Below, piece after piece: positions 41,969 through 50,249 of a DNA stretch of 64,000 bases. Source of the stretch: Erysipelotrichales bacterium (GTDB lineage: Bacteria; Bacillota_I; Bacilli_A; Erysipelotrichales; Erysipelotrichaceae); contig CAJTFG010000002.1 in assembly GCA_910575705.1 (NCBI GenBank), positions 1 through 64,000 of the forward strand, read 5' to 3'. Under the pieces are notes generated by a model. That model made no database searches, was not told where the DNA came from, and saw nothing but the letters and a program-made list of their open reading frames with translations. Position 1 is the stretch's first letter. The number at the start of each line of letters is the position of its first letter. The position numbers and the translations under genes are program-made.

Positions 41969-43396
41969 ATGACAGAAACAAAGAAAATTGTCTGGTATAA
42001 CCTGGCGTTCATGGCATTTTCTACCGTTTGGGGCTTCGGAAACGTATTAAATGGTTTCGTATATTTCAACGGTATTCAGGTTATATTCAGCTGGGTTCTG
42101 ATGTTCGCTTTATATTTCGTGCCTTATGCATTGATGGTGGGTGAACTGGGATCTGCATTTAAAGACTCTGGAGGAGGAGTCAGCTCTTGGATCAATGAAA
42201 CGATTGGTCCGAAGTTTGCTTACTATGCAGGCTGGACGTATTGGGCATGTCACATTACATATATTGCCAGCAAGGGAAGCGGTGGTTTGAAAGCTCTGAG
42301 TTGGGCAGTATACAGAAATGCGGAAACGTATGATACGTTCCCGACGTTGAATGTTCAGTTAGCGACACTGGCTGTATTCTTGTTCTTCTGCTGGGTTGCC
42401 AGCATGGGATTGAATCCGCTGAAGAAACTGGCTACGATTGCCGGTTCCTCTATGTTTGTAATGTCTATCTTGTACATCATTATGATGTTTGCGGCACCGA
42501 TGATCAATCCGAACGGCGGTTTTGTATCTATGGATTTCAGCTGGGATAAGATCGTTCCACAGTTTAATGTGAATTATTTTACATCGCTGTCTATCTTGGT
42601 ATTTGCAGTCGGCGGCTGTGAGAAAATTTCTCCGTATGTAAATAAGGTGGAAAACCCTAGCAAGGGATTCCCGAAAGGTATGATTACCTTGGCGATCATG
42701 GTTGTCGTATGTGCGATCTTAGGTACGATTGCTATGGGTATGATGTTTGATCCTGAAGTTATCAATGAAACACAAGATTCTTTCAATTCTTATGTATCTA
42801 ACGGATCTTACTGGGCATTCCAGAAATTAGGAGAATACTATGGAGTTGGTGATCTGCTGTTGATTGTTTACGCATTGTGCAACGCGGTAGGACAGTTCTC
42901 TACATTGGTATTGAGTATCGATGCTCCGCTTCGAATGCTGTTGGATAATGAGCAGGCCAGAGAGTTCATTCCAAGCGGTTTATTGAAACAGAATAAACGC
43001 GGTGCATATATCAACGGTATTTTGATGATCGTTGTATTGTCCGGAAGCATTATTTTGATTCAGTCTTTTGTACCTGGTGCAGCAGCGGTACTGGCACAGC
43101 TGAACAAGCTGAATTCCGTATGTATGCCGCTTCGTTACCTTTGGGTGTTCGCTGCTTATATCGCTCTTCGCAAGGCTAGAGAAAAATTCAATCCAGAATA
43201 TAAATTTGTGAAGAATCAAGGTGTAGCTCTAGGGTTCGGAGCATGGTGTTTTATTTTGACAGCTGCTTGCTGTATTTTGGGAATGTATGTGGAAAATGAT
43301 ATTTATTCTACAGCGTTGAACGTGATCACACCATGTATTCTGACAGCGTTAGGTCTGATCTTACCGATGATCAAAAAAGCGCAGGATAGCAAATAA
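41969..43396 (+). CDS. APC-family amino acid permease
   Basis: This 475-aa integral membrane protein has about 12 helices. It shows the APC superfamily pattern: an unwound first helix region (STVWGFGNVLNGFVYF), GVSSWINETIGPKFAYYAGW near TM2-3, and SILVFAVGGCEKISPYV in TM6. It resembles glutamate/GABA-antiporter-like and basic amino acid members. The substrate is not readable from sequence. AGGAGG precedes the ATG. It is a single-gene unit with its own strong promoter and terminator. Confidence 0.9.
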   Translation: MTETKKIVWYNLAFMAFSTVWGFGNVLNGFVYFNGIQVIFSWVLMFALYFVPYALMVGELGSAFKDSGGGVSSWINETIGPKFAYYAGWTYWACHITYIASKGSGGLKALSWAVYRNAETYDTFPTLNVQLATLAVFLFFCWVASMGLNPLKKLATIAGSSMFVMSILYIIMMFAAPMINPNGGFVSMDFSWDKIVPQFNVNYFTSLSILVFAVGGCEKISPYVNKVENPSKGFPKGMITLAIMVVVCAILGTIAMGMMFDPEVINETQDSFNSYVSNGSYWAFQKLGEYYGVGDLLLIVYALCNAVGQFSTLVLSIDAPLRMLLDNEQAREFIPSGLLKQNKRGAYINGILMIVVLSGSIILIQSFVPGAAAVLAQLNKLNSVCMPLRYLWVFAAYIALRKAREKFNPEYKFVKNQGVALGFGAWCFILTAACCILGMYVENDIYSTALNVITPCILTALGLILPMIKKAQDSK

Positions 43397-43408
43397 AGAA
43401 TATATCGT

Positions 43409-43438
43409 AAGCGGTATCCTCATGGGGTATCGCTTTTT
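43409..43438 (+). terminator. APC permease gene terminator
   Basis: AAGCGGTATCC and GGGGTATCGCTT form an imperfect stem followed by T residues. Confidence 0.7.
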
Positions 43439-43507
43439 ATATGAGATCTGCAGCAGTCTGTAGGATATACTTTTTTGGGAACCGCAATATTAATTTTTCT
43501 ACAGCTG

Positions 43508-43516
43508 TGCTATACT
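43508..43516 (+). promoter_or_regulatory. aminopeptidase promoter (extended -10)
   Basis: TGCTATACT lies 25 bases before the aminopeptidase start; no -35 box is apparent. Confidence 0.5.
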
Positions 43517-43541
43517 ATAGTAAGCAATAGGAGGAACGTAT

Positions 43542-44861
43542 ATGTATAATGAGATTGCTAAGGATTTGCTGTCATTTATTACAAAGAATCCTACTCAATT
43601 CCATGTGATCGATAACACGAAGAAGGAATTGCTGGAAAACGGATTTACAGAGCTTTTGGAAGGTCAGCCTTGGAAGCTGGAGCAGGGGAAGAGCTATTTT
43701 GTAACACGCAATTATTCTGCTATCATCGCTTTCAAGATGGGTACAGATTTACATAACTACAGTTTTAATATCACTGCGGCGCACTCTGATTCGCCTGCGT
43801 TTAAGATTAAGGAGCATGCAGAACTGTCCGTAAAAGGAAAGTATATGCAGCTGAACACGGAAGGCTACGGCGGTATGCTGGATGCTCCGTGGTTTGACCG
43901 CCCTCTTTCTGTCGCAGGGCGCGTATTGGTAAAAAACGGGGATTCCTATGAAACGCGGTTGCTGAATGTGGATCGCGATTTACTCGTAATACCGAATGTT
44001 GCGATCCATATGAATCGAACGGTAAATGACGGATATACGTATAATGCGCAAGTAGATATGCTTCCGCTGTTTGCGGGTGCGGATGCTCAAAAAGGAGCGT
44101 TCAAAGAATTGATAGCAAGTGAGCTCGGCGTAAAGAAAGAAGATATTTATGGAACGGATTTGTTTTTATACAGTCGTGTTCAGCCGTCTATCTGGGGATT
44201 GAATAATGAATTTATATCATGCGGCAAGCTGGATGATCAGCAGTGTGTATATGCATCATTAAAAGCTTTTCTGAAAGGATATAATGAACGTTCTGTCAAT
44301 GTATTCTGCGTCTTCGATAATGAGGAAGTAGGATCCGGAACGAAACAGGGAGCTTCTTCCACATTCCTTTATGACGTATTGCAGCGTATAAATACAGGAC
44401 TCGGAAAAGAGGAAGAGGAATATTATCGTGCGGTAGCTTCCAGCTTTATGCTTTCAGCGGACAATGCACATGCTGTCCATCCGAATCACCCTGAAAAAAC
44501 CGATGCTGAGAATTGTGTATATATGAATGAAGGGATCGTTATTAAATTTTCTGCGAATCAGAAATATACGACGGATGCCATCAGTGAAGCTGTATTTAAA
44601 GGAATTTGCGAGAAGGTCAATGTTCCGGTGCAGTATTTCCATAACCGTTCGGATATGGCAGGAGGCAGTACGTTAGGAAATCTTTCTTCTTTGAAAGTAA
44701 GTTTGAATATGGTAGATATCGGCTTACCGCAGTTGGCTATGCATTCATCCTATGAAACAGCGGGAATTAAGGATACGTATTATATGATAGAGGCAATGAC
44801 CGAATTCTTTAATTCCCATGTGGAAGAAACAGGCTGCGGAATGTTGAAGGTAACGAAATAA
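43542..44861 (+). CDS. M18 family aminopeptidase
   Basis: This 439-aa cytosolic metallo-aminopeptidase belongs to the aspartyl-aminopeptidase (M18) family. Conserved segments are ITAAHSDSPAFKIK (first metal histidine and aspartate), FDNEEVGSGTKQGASST (catalytic Glu-Glu) and NRSDMAGGSTLG. The length is normal. It releases acidic or other N-terminal residues during peptide breakdown. AGGAGG precedes the ATG. A membrane-protein gene follows after 14 bases, so the two are likely co-transcribed. Confidence 0.95.
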   Translation: MYNEIAKDLLSFITKNPTQFHVIDNTKKELLENGFTELLEGQPWKLEQGKSYFVTRNYSAIIAFKMGTDLHNYSFNITAAHSDSPAFKIKEHAELSVKGKYMQLNTEGYGGMLDAPWFDRPLSVAGRVLVKNGDSYETRLLNVDRDLLVIPNVAIHMNRTVNDGYTYNAQVDMLPLFAGADAQKGAFKELIASELGVKKEDIYGTDLFLYSRVQPSIWGLNNEFISCGKLDDQQCVYASLKAFLKGYNERSVNVFCVFDNEEVGSGTKQGASSTFLYDVLQRINTGLGKEEEEYYRAVASSFMLSADNAHAVHPNHPEKTDAENCVYMNEGIVIKFSANQKYTTDAISEAVFKGICEKVNVPVQYFHNRSDMAGGSTLGNLSSLKVSLNMVDIGLPQLAMHSSYETAGIKDTYYMIEAMTEFFNSHVEETGCGMLKVTK

Positions 44862-44875
44862 ATTGGAGAGAATTC

Positions 44876-45547
44876 ATGGCGAAAAAGAATGAGAACAAGA
44901 TGCCGACGGATAGAACACTGCTTTATACGGCAAACGAGAAGGCTTCCGATCTGCAGGCAGTGTATCGGGATACTTATGATCAGCTCATCAATTATCTGCT
45001 TAAACATGAAAAAGACGATCATCGTCTGAAATTTATCGCAGAATATATGACAGATGATCTTTTGGAAGCACAAGAAAAAGGAATTGCCGTGAAAGCGAGG
45101 GTAGGATCGGATTATAAAGCATATATCAAAAAAATAGAAAAACGTATCAATTTTCGCCAAGAGGCAAAAAAACAGCGTGATATCGATTATGAAAAGTACA
45201 CGATTTCATCGATTTGGCTTGTTTTGATGATGTTTATTTCATTGCTGTTTATCCGAAACTGGATCACGGAAGAGTATATCATTTCATTTGCTGTCGATGG
45301 ACTTATAGGTGCTGTTGCGATTTATTTCGGTATTGCGAATTTCTTTACGAAATATCGTGTTGTAAAGCGATACCACTTTCCCGATATGCTTATTTATTTG
45401 GATATCATCGTTTTTATTCTGTGTTTGGTCGTCAAATTCACAATGCCGGCAGAATACGGGAATTTTGATATTACCTTTTTGATCCTTGTGTGTTCTTATT
45501 TGATTCCTAAAAAAAGGATCCGCCACTTGTTTGAGACTGTTGCATAA
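44876..45547 (+). CDS. membrane protein of unknown function
   Basis: This 223-aa protein has a hydrophilic, charged N-terminal half of about 105 residues, probably helical (ASDLQAVYRDTYDQLINYLL), and four transmembrane helices in the C-terminal half. No motif of a known enzyme is present. The layout is like small Firmicute proteins of the DUF1129/DUF1048 kind, a weak resemblance only. TTGGAGAG precedes the ATG. Confidence 0.7.
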   Translation: MAKKNENKMPTDRTLLYTANEKASDLQAVYRDTYDQLINYLLKHEKDDHRLKFIAEYMTDDLLEAQEKGIAVKARVGSDYKAYIKKIEKRINFRQEAKKQRDIDYEKYTISSIWLVLMMFISLLFIRNWITEEYIISFAVDGLIGAVAIYFGIANFFTKYRVVKRYHFPDMLIYLDIIVFILCLVVKFTMPAEYGNFDITFLILVCSYLIPKKRIRHLFETVA

Positions 45548-45570
45548 CGTCCGCATATGCGGACGTTTTT
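45548..45570 (+). terminator. terminator after the membrane protein gene
   Basis: ACGTCCGCATATGCGGACGT is a perfect 20-base palindrome followed by TTTT. Confidence 0.88.
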
Positions 45571-45612
45571 AATAGGAGTGCACTAAAAGAATTCCCCATG
45601 AGCGAATCTCAT

Positions 45613-45635
45613 AAAAAAAGCCCATTTGCATGGGC
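45613..45635 (-). terminator. tRNA-Ser terminator
   Basis: On the minus strand GCCCATGCAAATGGGC forms a hairpin followed by seven T residues, 12 bases past the tRNA 3' end. Confidence 0.88.
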
Positions 45636-45647
45636 GTGTATCTTTAC

Positions 45648-45735
45648 TGGCGGAGAGTATGAGATTCGAACTCATGGTGGCGTTAACCACACAGCCTTTC
45701 CAAGACTGCACCTTAAACCACTCGGACAACTCTCC
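45648..45735 (-). tRNA. tRNA-Ser, anticodon GGA
   Basis: The minus strand folds as a class II tRNA with acceptor stem GGAGAGT/ACTCTCC, discriminator G and an encoded CCA. The anticodon arm CAGTC-TTGGAAA-GGCTG gives GGA, a long variable arm lies between, and the T arm contains GAGTTCGAATCTC. It reads UCC and UCU codons. It stands alone, opposite in direction to its neighbours. Confidence 0.96.
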
Positions 45736-45954
45736 AAAGCTGTTACTCATATAATTTTAATGATTTTCATGAAATTGTCAATGATAATATAGCGAGCATT
45801 CTTCTTTTGTAAATATATATGTTGATCGGTAATTTTTAACCATTCTGATAGATGAAGGTCATTTGAACAAATTATGGAAATAATCAAAACATGAAGCGAA
45901 AAAAAGTTTTGTTGAACTTAGAAATAGATATGTATTTATTGGAGAGGTGTAATG

Positions 45955-46066
45955 TGATATGATAAATACGGTAAAGAAGTATTGAATGGATGAAGATTAG
46001 TTGAATTTCCCTATTCAAAATAACACCGGTGTCGTGGCTGAAAAAAGCACAAAACGTTTATTTGAG
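45955..46066 (+). promoter_or_regulatory. CRISPR leader with anti-repeat and predicted promoter
   Basis: The leader ends in TTTATTTGAG directly before the first repeat; ATTTGAG is the leader-end sequence known to anchor spacer integration in type II-A systems. An extended -10 TGATATGAT lies at 45955-45963. Between them, 46010-46026 (CCTATTCAAAATAACAC) is an exact reverse complement of repeat positions 12-28. It is followed by the palindrome ACACCGGTGT and a small hairpin GTGGCT-GAAAAA-AGCAC. The lower-stem anti-repeat needed for a full tracrRNA is missing. The rest of 45736-45954 shows nothing recognisable. Confidence 0.75.
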
Positions 46067-47075
46067 GTTTTAGTGTTGTGTTATTTTGAATAGGTACAAA
46101 ACATTTAAATGGTTCCATTGATAATGTATTTGGTTTTAGTGTTGTGTTATTTTGAATAGGTACAAAACTGAAGGATATCTGGGAAAACAGAAAGACAAGT
46201 TTTAGTGTTGTGTTATTTTGAATAGGTACAAAACCGCATAAAACCCTTTATTTATGCGTATATGGTTTTAGTGTTGTGTTATTTTGAATAGGTACAAAAC
46301 TCGTAGCCTTTATAGTCAGCAATATTATAGGTTTTAGTGTTGTGTTATTTTGAATAGGTACAAAACATAAAAAATATAATATGGTTCCTGAATATGGTTT
46401 TAGTGTTGTGTTATTTTGAATAGGTACAAAACGATTTTGAAAATTATAAAACATCAAAGGAAGTTTTAGTGTTGTGTTATTTTGAATAGGTACAAAACTA
46501 CGCGTATATCGTTATGGCGGATTTGTTTGTTTTAGTGTTGTGTTATTTTGAATAGGTACAAAACAATGGTGGAGGTGCTCTTCCGCCATGTAATGTTTTA
46601 GTGTTGTGTTATTTTGAATAGGTACAAAACCTTTTTCGTTCATCAAGTCAACTTCTTCTGGTTTTAGTGTTGTGTTATTTTGAATAGGTACAAAACGCGT
46701 CAATCGTGCGCCCTGTATGCTTTCCCGTTTTAGTGTTGTGTTATTTTGAATAGGTACAAAACCCCATTTCCTACTTGATGTAATGGGGCTGAGTTTTAGT
46801 GTTGCGTTATTTTGAATAGGTACAAAACGCTCTCCTTCTTTAATTGGTGGCGCTTCTGGTTTTAGTGTTGTGTTATTTTGAATAGGTACAAAACTTTAGT
46901 TTCATGCCTTTATACATAGTTCCTGTTTTAGTGTTGTGTTATTTTGAATAGGTACAAAACCGTATGTGACCAAAGAGATCAAGTTGTTATGTTTTAGTGT
47001 TGTGTTATTTTGAATAGGTACAAAACGCTTGTGTAGGTGGATATCTATACAGTCAAGTTTTAGTGTTGTGTTATT
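46067..47075 (+). CRISPR. type II-A-like CRISPR array, 15 full repeats
   Basis: Fifteen 36-bp repeats (start GTTTTAG, end ACAAAAC, core TTATTTTGAATAGG) occur at a strict 66-base period from 46067, each separated by a 30-bp spacer: 15 spacers in all. Repeat 12 has one change (T to C at 46805). A sixteenth repeat at 47057 is cut after 19 bases and then diverges, marking the old end, so the array reads left to right and newest spacers are at the left. The repeat resembles those of type II-A (Cas9) systems in its ends and TTTTGAAT core. No cas gene or complete tracrRNA is present in the window. Several spacers read as plausible coding sequence on one strand, as expected of phage or plasmid origin. 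Confidence 0.97.
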
Positions 47076-47195
47076 CTGTTAAAAATCATAGAGAATTTAG
47101 GTGTTTATTGGCGAATATGCGTATATATAAGAGAAGAAAGACAGCAGGATTCATAAAGCTTTTCATCTGTACATAGCCTTTAATGAGGTGATGAT

Positions 47196-47621
47196 ATGGA
47201 AAATAAGAAATTCATCGTATCTGCAGCCATTCTTTTTTCCATTGCTTTCGGTATCTTATACTATATGATCTTTACGAACTTTGTTCAGGTTCATGAGGCG
47301 GAATATATGTATATGAATCAGGTAGGACTGTATAAGAGTTCAGAAAATGCAAACAATATGGCAGCGCGTTTAAAAGAAAATGGCTTTGATTGTTTTACGA
47401 TGAGAAAGGATGATGAGCTTATTGCTGTTGTCTGTTCTTTGAGTGATCAGGAAGAAGAGACAAAGGGGCAGCAGGCAAAACTGGAAGAATTGGGATATAC
47501 CTACATACAGAAAAGCATGCTGATAGAAAATCCGGAGATCATGGATCTTCTTCACAACAAGGAGTACAGTAAGGCATTGGAGATGATCAATAACGAAAAT
47601 AAAGGAACTGACGCACAATGA
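47196..47621 (+). CDS. membrane-anchored SPOR-like protein
   Basis: This 141-aa protein has one N-terminal transmembrane helix (residues ~7-27) and an extracytoplasmic domain of about 75 residues with the SPOR pattern: YMNQVGLYKSSENANNMAAR, KENGFDCFTM, AVVCSLSDQEEE and KLEELGYTYIQKS. SPOR domains bind denuded septal glycans in division and sporulation proteins. It is the first gene of the radC-mreCD-minCD block, in line with such a role. GAGGTGAT precedes the ATG. Confidence 0.72.
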   Translation: MENKKFIVSAAILFSIAFGILYYMIFTNFVQVHEAEYMYMNQVGLYKSSENANNMAARLKENGFDCFTMRKDDELIAVVCSLSDQEEETKGQQAKLEELGYTYIQKSMLIENPEIMDLLHNKEYSKALEMINNENKGTDAQ

Positions 47622-48270
47622 GCGTCCGCGTGAAAAAGCATTAAAACACGGTATAGCCAGTTTATCCAATCGGGAATTGCTGGCTATTATTTTACGAAAT
47701 GGAACGAAGACGCATTCGGCATTGGAATTGGGCGATGATCTTTTACAGTCGTACCATTCTTTTTCTAATTTGAGCACAGCTGCTTTGCATGATTTGAAAA
47801 AAGTAAACGGGATCAAAGAAGCCAAGGCTCTCCAGTTGATGGCCTGTTTTGAGATCAACCGTCGTCTGTCTTTAGAAAGAACACGGGAAAGCCGTCTGAT
47901 GAATCATCCTAAAGAATTTGTCACATGGCTGAATCAAGAGATTGGGAATCAGATGCAGGAGCATTTTCTCGTCGTATTTCTAGATACTAAAAACATTATG
48001 ATGGAATACAAAACCATTTTTATCGGAACGATCAATATGTCATTGATCCATCCGCGCGAAATTTACAAGGAGGCTCTGCATATCGGTTGTGCCAAGATCA
48101 TATGTGTCCATAACCATCCCAGCGGTGATGTAAATGCATCCAGAGAGGATATCATGATCACAAAGCGTCTTCAGGAAGTCGGAGAGATCGTTGGAATACC
48201 GCTGTTGGATCATATCATCGTGGGGAAAAATAATTATTTCAGTTTGCGTGAAAGGCAATTAATTGATTGA
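47599..48270 (+). CDS. radC: RadC family (JAB1/MPN+ domain) protein, start codon uncertain
   Basis: The RadC frame is open from 47587. It encodes the conserved N-terminus KELTHNERPREKALKHG, then ASLSNRELLAIILRNGTK and the MPN+ metalloprotease-like motif CVHNHPSGDVNASREDI. However, no ATG, GTG or TTG precedes this N-terminus: AAGGAACTG is preceded by ATA (47599), where homologues have ATG. The first standard start is TTG 47677, which would remove the conserved ERPREK segment. An out-of-frame ATG at 47618 overlaps the stop of the SPOR-like gene. Translation may use ATA or CTG, or be coupled. The function of RadC in DNA repair is disputed. Confidence 0.82.
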   Translation: MKELTHNERPREKALKHGIASLSNRELLAIILRNGTKTHSALELGDDLLQSYHSFSNLSTAALHDLKKVNGIKEAKALQLMACFEINRRLSLERTRESRLMNHPKEFVTWLNQEIGNQMQEHFLVVFLDTKNIMMEYKTIFIGTINMSLIHPREIYKEALHIGCAKIICVHNHPSGDVNASREDIMITKRLQEVGEIVGIPLLDHIIVGKNNYFSLRERQLID

Positions 48271-48320
48271 AGTTGCCTGAAAATCCTTATATAATAAGTA
48301 AAGAAAAGTCAGGTGATCAG

Positions 48321-49148
48321 ATGTCTAGGTTTACAAAAGTTCAAAAAATCATCATGGGATGCATAGTCGCAATCGTTTTGTTGGGCTTTATCATTCGAAC
48401 GCTTGCGATATCCTCTACATCGATCGCTTATGATGCGTTTACGATGCTTCGTTATGGACTGATAGAACAGCCGTTGCGCACTGCGCAGTCTTGGTTGGAG
48501 GATTTTTCGTCTTTGTGGGCGGTAAAAGAGGAAAATGATGCACTGAAGATGCAGTTGGCACAGCAGATGCAGCTGGAGGCCGATTTAGAAGAGGCAATTC
48601 GTAAAAATGCAGAATATGAAACGATGCTGGAACTTGGGGAAAGCGTTCCTTACGAAAAGATATATGCTAATGTTCTGGTACGGGATCAGGAGCTTTGGAA
48701 TAATGAGATTACCATCAGTAAAGGTGCTCATGACGGCATTCAAAAAGACATGGCGGTCATGTCAAATACGGGAGTTATCGGTAAGATTTCGGAAACGGGA
48801 GAATTTACAAGCAAGGTGAAATTGTTGACATCACAGGATCATTTAAACAATGTATCCGTTAAGATCAATTTGGATGGCGATGCGGTAAGCGAAGGTGTAT
48901 TGGAACGATATGACGCTGAAGAAGGGCTTTTTATCATTCATTTGTTTGACGATACATCGGATATACAAAAAGATATGAAAGTAGTGACATCCGGAAAGGG
49001 CGGTGTGTATCCTTCCGGACTTTTGATCGGGACGGTAAACAGTGTGCAGTCGTTGAAAAATCAGATCGGAAAGAGCGTCTATGTAGTTCCTTCTGCTACG
49101 TTTCAGTCGTTTGATGTCGTAATGGTCATCAACCAGGGAGGCTCCTGA
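48321..49148 (+). CDS. mreC: rod shape-determining protein MreC
   Basis: MreC (275 aa) links the MreB elongation machinery to penicillin-binding proteins outside the membrane. One N-terminal helix is followed by a coiled coil (EENDALKMQLAQQMQLEADL) and two beta domains with VLVRDQELWNNEITISKG and NTGVIGKI. ATG 48321 is preceded by AGGTGATCAG; an upstream in-frame ATG overlapping radC is less likely. mreB is not in this window. Confidence 0.94.
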   Translation: MSRFTKVQKIIMGCIVAIVLLGFIIRTLAISSTSIAYDAFTMLRYGLIEQPLRTAQSWLEDFSSLWAVKEENDALKMQLAQQMQLEADLEEAIRKNAEYETMLELGESVPYEKIYANVLVRDQELWNNEITISKGAHDGIQKDMAVMSNTGVIGKISETGEFTSKVKLLTSQDHLNNVSVKINLDGDAVSEGVLERYDAEEGLFIIHLFDDTSDIQKDMKVVTSGKGGVYPSGLLIGTVNSVQSLKNQIGKSVYVVPSATFQSFDVVMVINQGGS

Positions 49149-49149
49149 T

Positions 49150-49692
49150 ATGAATATACTGTTTGTTTTTGTTTCCTTTCTGATCGATGGGATCATCATG
49201 GCGTTGTTTCCGGCAGATTCCGCTATGCAGTCCGTCTTTTTCGTAAGCAATCTGGGTTTTTGTGCTATGGTGCTGACATTGAAAGAATATGAATCGATAA
49301 ACGCTTATCTTTTTGCTATATGCTGGGGCATATTTTATGACTATTTTTATGCGGGAACCTTTTTGGTCTATGCGATCGCATTTGCCTTTATCGCTTTTCT
49401 GATGCAGCTTTGGTCGAAACATGTCACAGATACGATATTGGAGTCACTCATCATCTGTATTTCGACATTGTTCGTAAAGGATTGTGTGGTATATTTCTAT
49501 ATGAGGTTTCAGTCTGTTATTCAGATGGATATCGCCACATGGTTTTTACGTCGTGAATTTTTAACCATATTGATGAATATATTGCTTGTCATATTGGCGG
49601 TCGGCATCATCCATTTGAAAAACGATTATTTGAAACGGCGCGAACTTCGTATTCGCAAAGAGGAGAAGATCGAATGGATGAAGTTAAGATAA
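49150..49692 (+). CDS. mreD: rod shape-determining protein MreD
   Basis: This 180-aa protein with five to six transmembrane helices follows mreC after one base, with GGGAGG inside the mreC end. AICWGIFYDYFYAGTFLVYAIAF fits the MreD family, whose members are weakly conserved. It overlaps minC by 19 bases. Confidence 0.88.
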   Translation: MNILFVFVSFLIDGIIMALFPADSAMQSVFFVSNLGFCAMVLTLKEYESINAYLFAICWGIFYDYFYAGTFLVYAIAFAFIAFLMQLWSKHVTDTILESLIICISTLFVKDCVVYFYMRFQSVIQMDIATWFLRREFLTILMNILLVILAVGIIHLKNDYLKRRELRIRKEEKIEWMKLR

Positions 49693-50249
49693 AGGCGCAT
49701 AACCGTGATTATTATGTTTACTGCTCTTTAGAGCATGAATCTGTTTTTTTTAATATGCTGGAGACGAAGCTGAAAGCGTGTGTCAGGGGAGATCATACGT
49801 TAGAGGCTTTTTTTTGCTTTCGTCAGGAACTGACATCGTCGCAGATGCTGAAGCTTCTGCAATGTGCAAATGAACACGGAACTCTTATCAAGGGGCTGTC
49901 TCTGCCTTTAAAGCCTTCGGCTATCCGTATCATTGAAGAACCTCTTTTTTCCGGACAGACGTATTGTTTTGATGAAGATGTGATGATCATGGGAGCTGTG
50001 AGTGCGGATACCTTTATAACATGCAGTGAGCATATGTATGTGTTGGGAGAAGTGCGTGGAAATATCGATCTTCTCCATGAAGACTGTAAAATTTATGCTT
50101 CGCGCTTTACGCAGGCAAATATTCGGATCTGTGATAGTCCTTATCAAAATGTGACAAGTTTTGCACCAGCCAAGATTTACTATAAGGATATGCTCTTACA
50201 GATAAAGGAATACAAGGAGGAAAAAATGTGGGACAAACAATTGCGATAA
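49674..50249 (+). CDS. minC: septum site-determining protein MinC
   Basis: MinC (191 aa) inhibits FtsZ polymerisation away from midcell and is recruited by MinD. The C-terminal right-handed beta helix is visible: EPLFSGQTYCFDEDVMIMGA, TCSEHMYVLGEVRGNI and EDCKIYASRFTQA. The N-terminal FtsZ-binding domain is short, and the usual GxxxxAGA turns are partly changed, so the protein is slightly smaller than in Bacillus. It overlaps mreD and minD. Confidence 0.88.
   Translation: MDEVKIKAHNRDYYVYCSLEHESVFFNMLETKLKACVRGDHTLEAFFCFRQELTSSQMLKLLQCANEHGTLIKGLSLPLKPSAIRIIEEPLFSGQTYCFDEDVMIMGAVSADTFITCSEHMYVLGEVRGNIDLLHEDCKIYASRFTQANIRICDSPYQNVTSFAPAKIYYKDMLLQIKEYKEEKMWDKQLR

Noticed and set aside
45990..46066. 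Complete tracrRNA gene in the CRISPR leader
   Set aside because: Only the upper part of the repeat is matched; the complement of the GTTTTAG end and a T-run terminator are missing. Kept as an anti-repeat only.
46248..46703. Minus-strand open frames with repeated FVPIQNNTTLK segments
   Set aside because: They are translations of the CRISPR repeats and have no ribosome-binding site.
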